From Silene latifolia (Eukaryota; Streptophyta; Magnoliopsida; Caryophyllales; Caryophyllaceae), in NCBI RefSeq assembly GCF_048544455.1, contig NC_133536.1, positions 28,460,152-28,524,151 of the forward strand: a stretch of DNA of 64,000 nt, read 5' to 3'. Below are positions 59,683-64,000 of the stretch, in pieces. Every line of letters begins with the position of its first letter. Position 1 is the first letter of the stretch. The notes beneath the pieces were generated by a model that worked only from the letters and a program-made list of their open reading frames with translations, made no database searches and was not told the origin of the DNA. The position numbers were made by a program, and so were the translations under genes.

Positions 59683-61281
59683 ATGGCAAGAACAAAAGGA
59701 TCAACAAAGGCACTTAAGGCAAAGACACTCTCAAAAAGGCAACAATGCCTTCAAACAAAGAAATCTTCAATGGCTATGGTGGTTGCTAGTGCAAACTTGG
59801 AAATTCAATAACAACAAAATCCTCTCTTGGAAGCAACAATATCAACAACTCCGGAAATTGCTCAATTATCAAACTATCCGGAGGTAATTTTCATTTCTAA
59901 CTCCCATAGGGATACATTTGCCAAATATGCTAAGAAAGCCATTCTACCCACCAAATTCATATGTGAAGATGCCTTGAACAAATTGGGTGTCCTTGAACAA
60001 ACAAAAGCCTTCTTTGGAGCCATGGGGTTGGGAAAGTTGTTTACTACAAAAGAATTGACATACCCCTCCCTTACCTTGGAATTCTTAAGTTCATTGAAAG
60101 TGACTAAGGTAGAGACTAGGACATACATCGAGTTTCGCCTTGCCAATGTGAATAGGCGCATCACCTTTGATGTTTTGAGTAAAGCATTAGGTCTTAGTGA
60201 TACACCTTATTATGTGAAGAAGCCCGAAAAATATGACCCCGCTCCTCTTTGGGAGGCAATTTCCGGGAAGAAATTTGAGAACTTTCATGCTTGTCGCGCT
60301 CTATTAGTCCACCATCCGGGCATTAGAGTGTGGAACAAGGTCATCGGAAATACTATCATTGCAAGAAAAGACACTAACCACTTTACCAAGCTCGATTGTG
60401 TTCTACTTGAGTCGGCCTTAAATGTCGGAAAGGAATTCACCAAGCCTTACAATGCTCTAAGGCTTTTGGTGGAAAGATGGCTCAATGTTGATTGTGGAAA
60501 GGAAGGCACCGCTTTTATCGTAAATGGAGGTCTAGTTACTCTTTTGGCCAAGCACTTTGATCCAAATTTCAACAAAGATAACAAGTATGTGGCGATCAAA
60601 GGGGGTCATCTCATTGACATGGATGCCATGATTAACAAGTACAAGTGGATCAAGCATAATCCTCTTGACACCAAATATGGGTGGCTCACCAATGATGCTA
60701 GATCTTTTACTTTGCCTTCCAAGATATGCCGTTTGAGTGCTCATCGAACAAACTACCTTCTTCCACTCTCAAAGGAAGCCGAATACATCATCCGTCAACA
60801 AAGGGGCGAAATTGAAATGCCCTCCTCCTCCATTGTCACACCACCCTACCCATTCAAGTATCAAGAGTTCAAACCCGAAGGTGTTGAAGTGGGTAATGAC
60901 TACATGACTCTACTTATGCAAGAGATGCACAAACAAGCATACAAGGATCGGGAAGATGCATACTTGGCCCAATATCCACCCCTCCTTCATTTAGCTATGC
61001 AAGGACTACTTGATCCTTCACGTCCTTTGCCTAGTTGGGCGAATAAGGAAGTCTTCTTTCCAAGTGCATCTAGGGGTGAAAGGCCGGGTGACGATGAGGT
61101 TGTCGGTGATGAGGTTGTTGATGTTGAGGGCATTGTTGAAGAGGTAAATGAAGAAGAAGAGGCTAATGAAGTTGATGAAGAAAGTGATGAAGGAAGCGAC
61201 CAAGGAAGTGAAGAGGGAAGTGGTGATGAGTCCACTTCTATTGAGGAAGATGATGACAATGATGATATGGTGGAAGACTAG
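59683..61281 (+). pseudogene. ATHILA ORF-1 family protein (env-position ORF)
   Basis: The natural start is probably the ATG at 59683 (MARTKGSTKALKAK), but an in-frame TAA at 59809-59811 interrupts the N-terminus; the frame is then open to 61281. The conserved block runs from FAKYAKKAILPTKFICEDAL through FFGAMGLGKLFTTKE, YPSLTLEFLSSLKV and RLANVNRRITFDVLSKALGL, matching the ATHILA ORF-1 family (PF03078). The last 80 residues are Glu/Asp-rich. In Athila elements this ORF sits between pol and the 3' LTR; its function is unproven. Here it is the only long frame after the protease. Confidence 0.8.
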
Positions 61282-63242
61282 CAAGCTTTGGAGGCTCCTA
61301 CCCTCTTGAGGTTTGTCTACTTCTTTTTTTGTTTTATTTATTTTATCTTAATCATAGTTCGGGGAGTCCTAGCAACATGAGGACTAACACCTCGGCCCCA
61401 TTGAGGTGTTCTTATTTCATTGTTCCCGTTTTGAAAATCCAAAATGACAATTAGTTTCATGCATTGCATCTTGTGTGCATGAACTATCCCCAAATTTAAG
61501 ACATTAGAAACAATGTCTATTTTGGTTTGGGGAAGTACATGCATACGCAACGGGAGGTAATCCAAATTACGCTCTCCGTCATAAACAAAAAAACCATGCA
61601 TCATGTAGTGTAGCATAGTATAACTTGCATTTAGTATAGAAATTCATGCATCATACTTGCATAATTTCCTATCATATTGGCCATTGAGGACAATGCCCAT
61701 ATTAGTGTGGGGATGGGAAATTCTAACTTAAATTTTATTCAAAAAATCCAAAAAATCAAAAATTTCGAAAAAGCCAAAAAATTGAAAAACCAAAAACATG
61801 TTCATTTCCTTTGTAGTGTAGACTTGTATATATTGTGTTTATTCTATCCTTGTTCACATTGATCGACTACGCCACATCCGAGACACGAGGATATTGAAGA
61901 CCGCATGGTATGATCTTTCCAATCTCCTTTTTCCTCTTTATGTTAATGACTATGTGGCTTTATTTTGATTGATGCGGTATAAACAATGTGATTCTAGGAT
62001 TGCATTTAGATTATTTGGCATACTAGTTGGTAGAATCATATGCATTCGTATGTATAAATATTAGTTGCATCATGGCATGTAGTTGCATGTTAGAAAAATT
62101 TTGTGAAACCGTCTACTTGGGAAGCTTGACAAGTGTATATAGGCCCTAGTAGATGCTTTTTGTTCTTAAGACTTTGCTTGTTAGAATACTTGTAAAACAC
62201 CCTAGGATGTGTCATGCTAGTATCCTTTGACCCATGGATTAAGGTCTAGTCAAGAGTACCTTGTGGTGTGATAACTCCTTGGCTACCGTGTATTCCAAGG
62301 TGACCCTTGAAACCATGCATCTATCATCCATATTCTACCACATTTTGTCATCAAATGGAATGGGCACAAAAAGAAATTGTTCAAATTTGAGTTCAAGAAA
62401 TGAAAAGAAAAGAAAAGAAAAAGTTTGCAAAATGCATCAAAAGAAAAGAGGAGTAACAAAAATGAAAACTCTTATGCTTCAAATATAAGGCACCCTCACT
62501 ACATATGGGGTGACTTTGAAAATGTTCAAAAGAAAATGCAAAAAGTTGAAAAGTTATCAAGTGTTGAAAATGCCAAAAATCAAAAGAAATGGCAAAAAGA
62601 AAGTGTTCTCAAAATGTTATATGCCACAAGAAATTGGGGGGAAAAACAACAACAAAAGCGAACTCCTAAATGAAACTCAAATACTATCGATCCCTTTATC
62701 CATCGTATCCATTTTTGTGCATGGTAGAGAGGGGACGACCCTTCTTCTTGTCTAGGCAAGAGGGGGAATTCCGCGATCCTCCAGTGTTTCCAACGCCATA
62801 GGGAGTCTATTTTTGACAAAAGCATTTAACGATTGAGGACAAAAGTACCCTAGCTTGACACAACTTGGAGGTGATTTATTGGTATCCTTCTAGGTTTAGT
62901 AGTTTGAAGAAACCATATCTACGATGGAATGTGTACCCTTGAATTGCTTCCCTTGTAGATAATTTCCGCCACTTAGATGAGGAAAGTGGCTATTCTTTTG
63001 TAGATGCATCCATTACTTGATTTTGTGTGCTTTAATGCTTGGATGTATCGCCATTTTGGCAAGCCCCACCTTGCCTTGCAAGAAGGCATCCTACTTCATG
63101 GTTGACTTGTTGTGAGTTGAAGGGGCGGAGTGAGACCCGCTAATTGTCTCATATCGGTTATATTAGTAGGTTAGTTTAAATAAAGGTCTAGTTTTTGTTA
63201 CCTCTTTACTCGGGACGAGTAAAAGTTCGGTTTGGGGATAGT
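61282..63242 (+). other. Athila-like 3' untranslated region and polypurine tract
   Basis: No gene recognised; several 'aagaaaagaaaag' tracts and short frames. The purine-rich ggtttggggata (63229-63240) directly before the LTR is the likely polypurine tract. Confidence 0.6.
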
Positions 63243-64000
63243 TGATGTGACTCATATTTGCGCACATTTAATCCCCTAATTGAGCCTATTTTGCATACTA
63301 ATATACCATTCCATGACCATTTTATCCGTCAAAACCTTCCTATTTGTTTTCCTAGTACATTTCGTATGTTTTGTAGGAAAGGAGATAATTAGGCGGAAAT
63401 TCCCGTCTTTCGTGCCTTTTTGAAGCTTATTGATGATATTAGATGGACTAGTATAAAGAGGAGGCAATAATGATGACCAAGGATATAGGAATAAAGAGTA
63501 TATAGAAGGCTCATAGGGTTTAAAGCAAGGATGACGAGAAGGAAGTCAATGCAAGAAGAAATTGCTCGAAACCCAAACCAAGGGTTGCTCCTTTGGCTCT
63601 GAAAGTATACTAGATGGAACGGCATCGAAAAATCAAGTGATCTAGGCTTTTTAATCACTCCAATAGGAGTCCGGATGAGAAAATGACGTCCGTTTTACAA
63701 TCCGAGCTCAAACAAAGAAGCTGTCCGCCAATCCGCTCGTCCCCTGAGACAATCCGCTCGTCTTCCCATCAATCCGCTCGTCTTCCCTTCCTACAATCCG
63801 AGCGGATTCTCCTCAATACGCCCGTCCATCCACCAGGAAATCCGCCCGTCTTCATGCCTTGGACGCTCGGATTGTGTTACAGCAGCTTTTCGTTTACTTC
63901 TTGTTCTATGAAGGATGCGCATACTTTTCTGGAGACCGGAGTCTCCCTAGAGACCGGCGATTCCTCAACAAGGGACTTAATCGTCATTTAAGCCCTTAGT
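63243..64000 (+). repeat. Athila-like 3' LTR (runs off the window)
   Basis: It matches 52268-53046 almost base for base but is 21 bases shorter over the shared part, because it has one fewer copy of the unit cccctgagacaatccgctcgt. Its end and the target duplication lie beyond 64000. Confidence 0.88.

Overview
The window is plant nuclear DNA: AT-rich intergenic sequence, spliced genes with GT..AG introns, and dense plant transposons (CACTA, MULE, hAT, PIF/Harbinger, Stowaway, Helitron, SINE, LINE, Ty1/copia, Ty3/gypsy). The gene families point to a eudicot. The retroelement style suggests Caryophyllales, but that is a weak inference I could not test by database comparison.

Region 1 (1 to about 19,900) is the gene-bearing part. 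It holds a five-exon kinase-fold gene on the + strand (7487-10544) whose three catalytic motifs are all altered. A three-exon DUF271-type glycosyltransferase gene (15346-10834, - strand) converges on it. Introns and flanks are packed with small elements, several with exact target-site duplications (TSDs): a 9-bp-TSD foldback element at 611-1050, a PIF-like MITE at 5304-5608, SINE pieces, nested foldbacks in the glycosyltransferase intron, a 2.0-kb PIF/Harbinger-like element at 16796-18822 and a hAT element at 19156-19894.

Region 2 (about 20,300-42,180) is one nest. A MULE transposase gene on the - strand is split by a 19.86-kb CACTA element (21319-41178, TSD acc). The CACTA carries a broken TNP2-type transposase, a second Transposase_24/TNPA-like gene and palindromic GACGGA..TCCGTC subterminal repeats. 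It has itself received a Ty1/copia element in an odd LTR-internal-LTR-partial-internal arrangement, part of a gypsy element with its LTR, and a solo LTR (TSD acgag) that splits the second CACTA gene.

Region 3 (42,183 to about 48,770) holds a second CACTA-like element with ACAACGG/CCGTTGT subterminal repeats. Its multi-exon gene ends in a Ulp1-type cysteine protease with its catalytic residues present. Next to it lies an intact single-exon gene for a 157-residue protein that reads as a stand-alone XS domain (the SGS3/rice gene X fold), with its own TATA box and poly(A) signal. A truncated CxxC ORF follows. The XS gene is the most interesting coding feature of the accessory part.

Region 4 (48,769-64,000) is stacked Ty3/gypsy DNA. 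An Ogre/Tat-like 5' LTR, primer site and gag fragment are cut by an Athila-like element (52,268 to beyond the window). The Athila-like element has gag-protease and ATHILA ORF-1 but no reverse transcriptase or integrase. Its 5' LTR contains a second solo LTR of the family seen at 37,414. Each LTR family carries its own repeated short motif.
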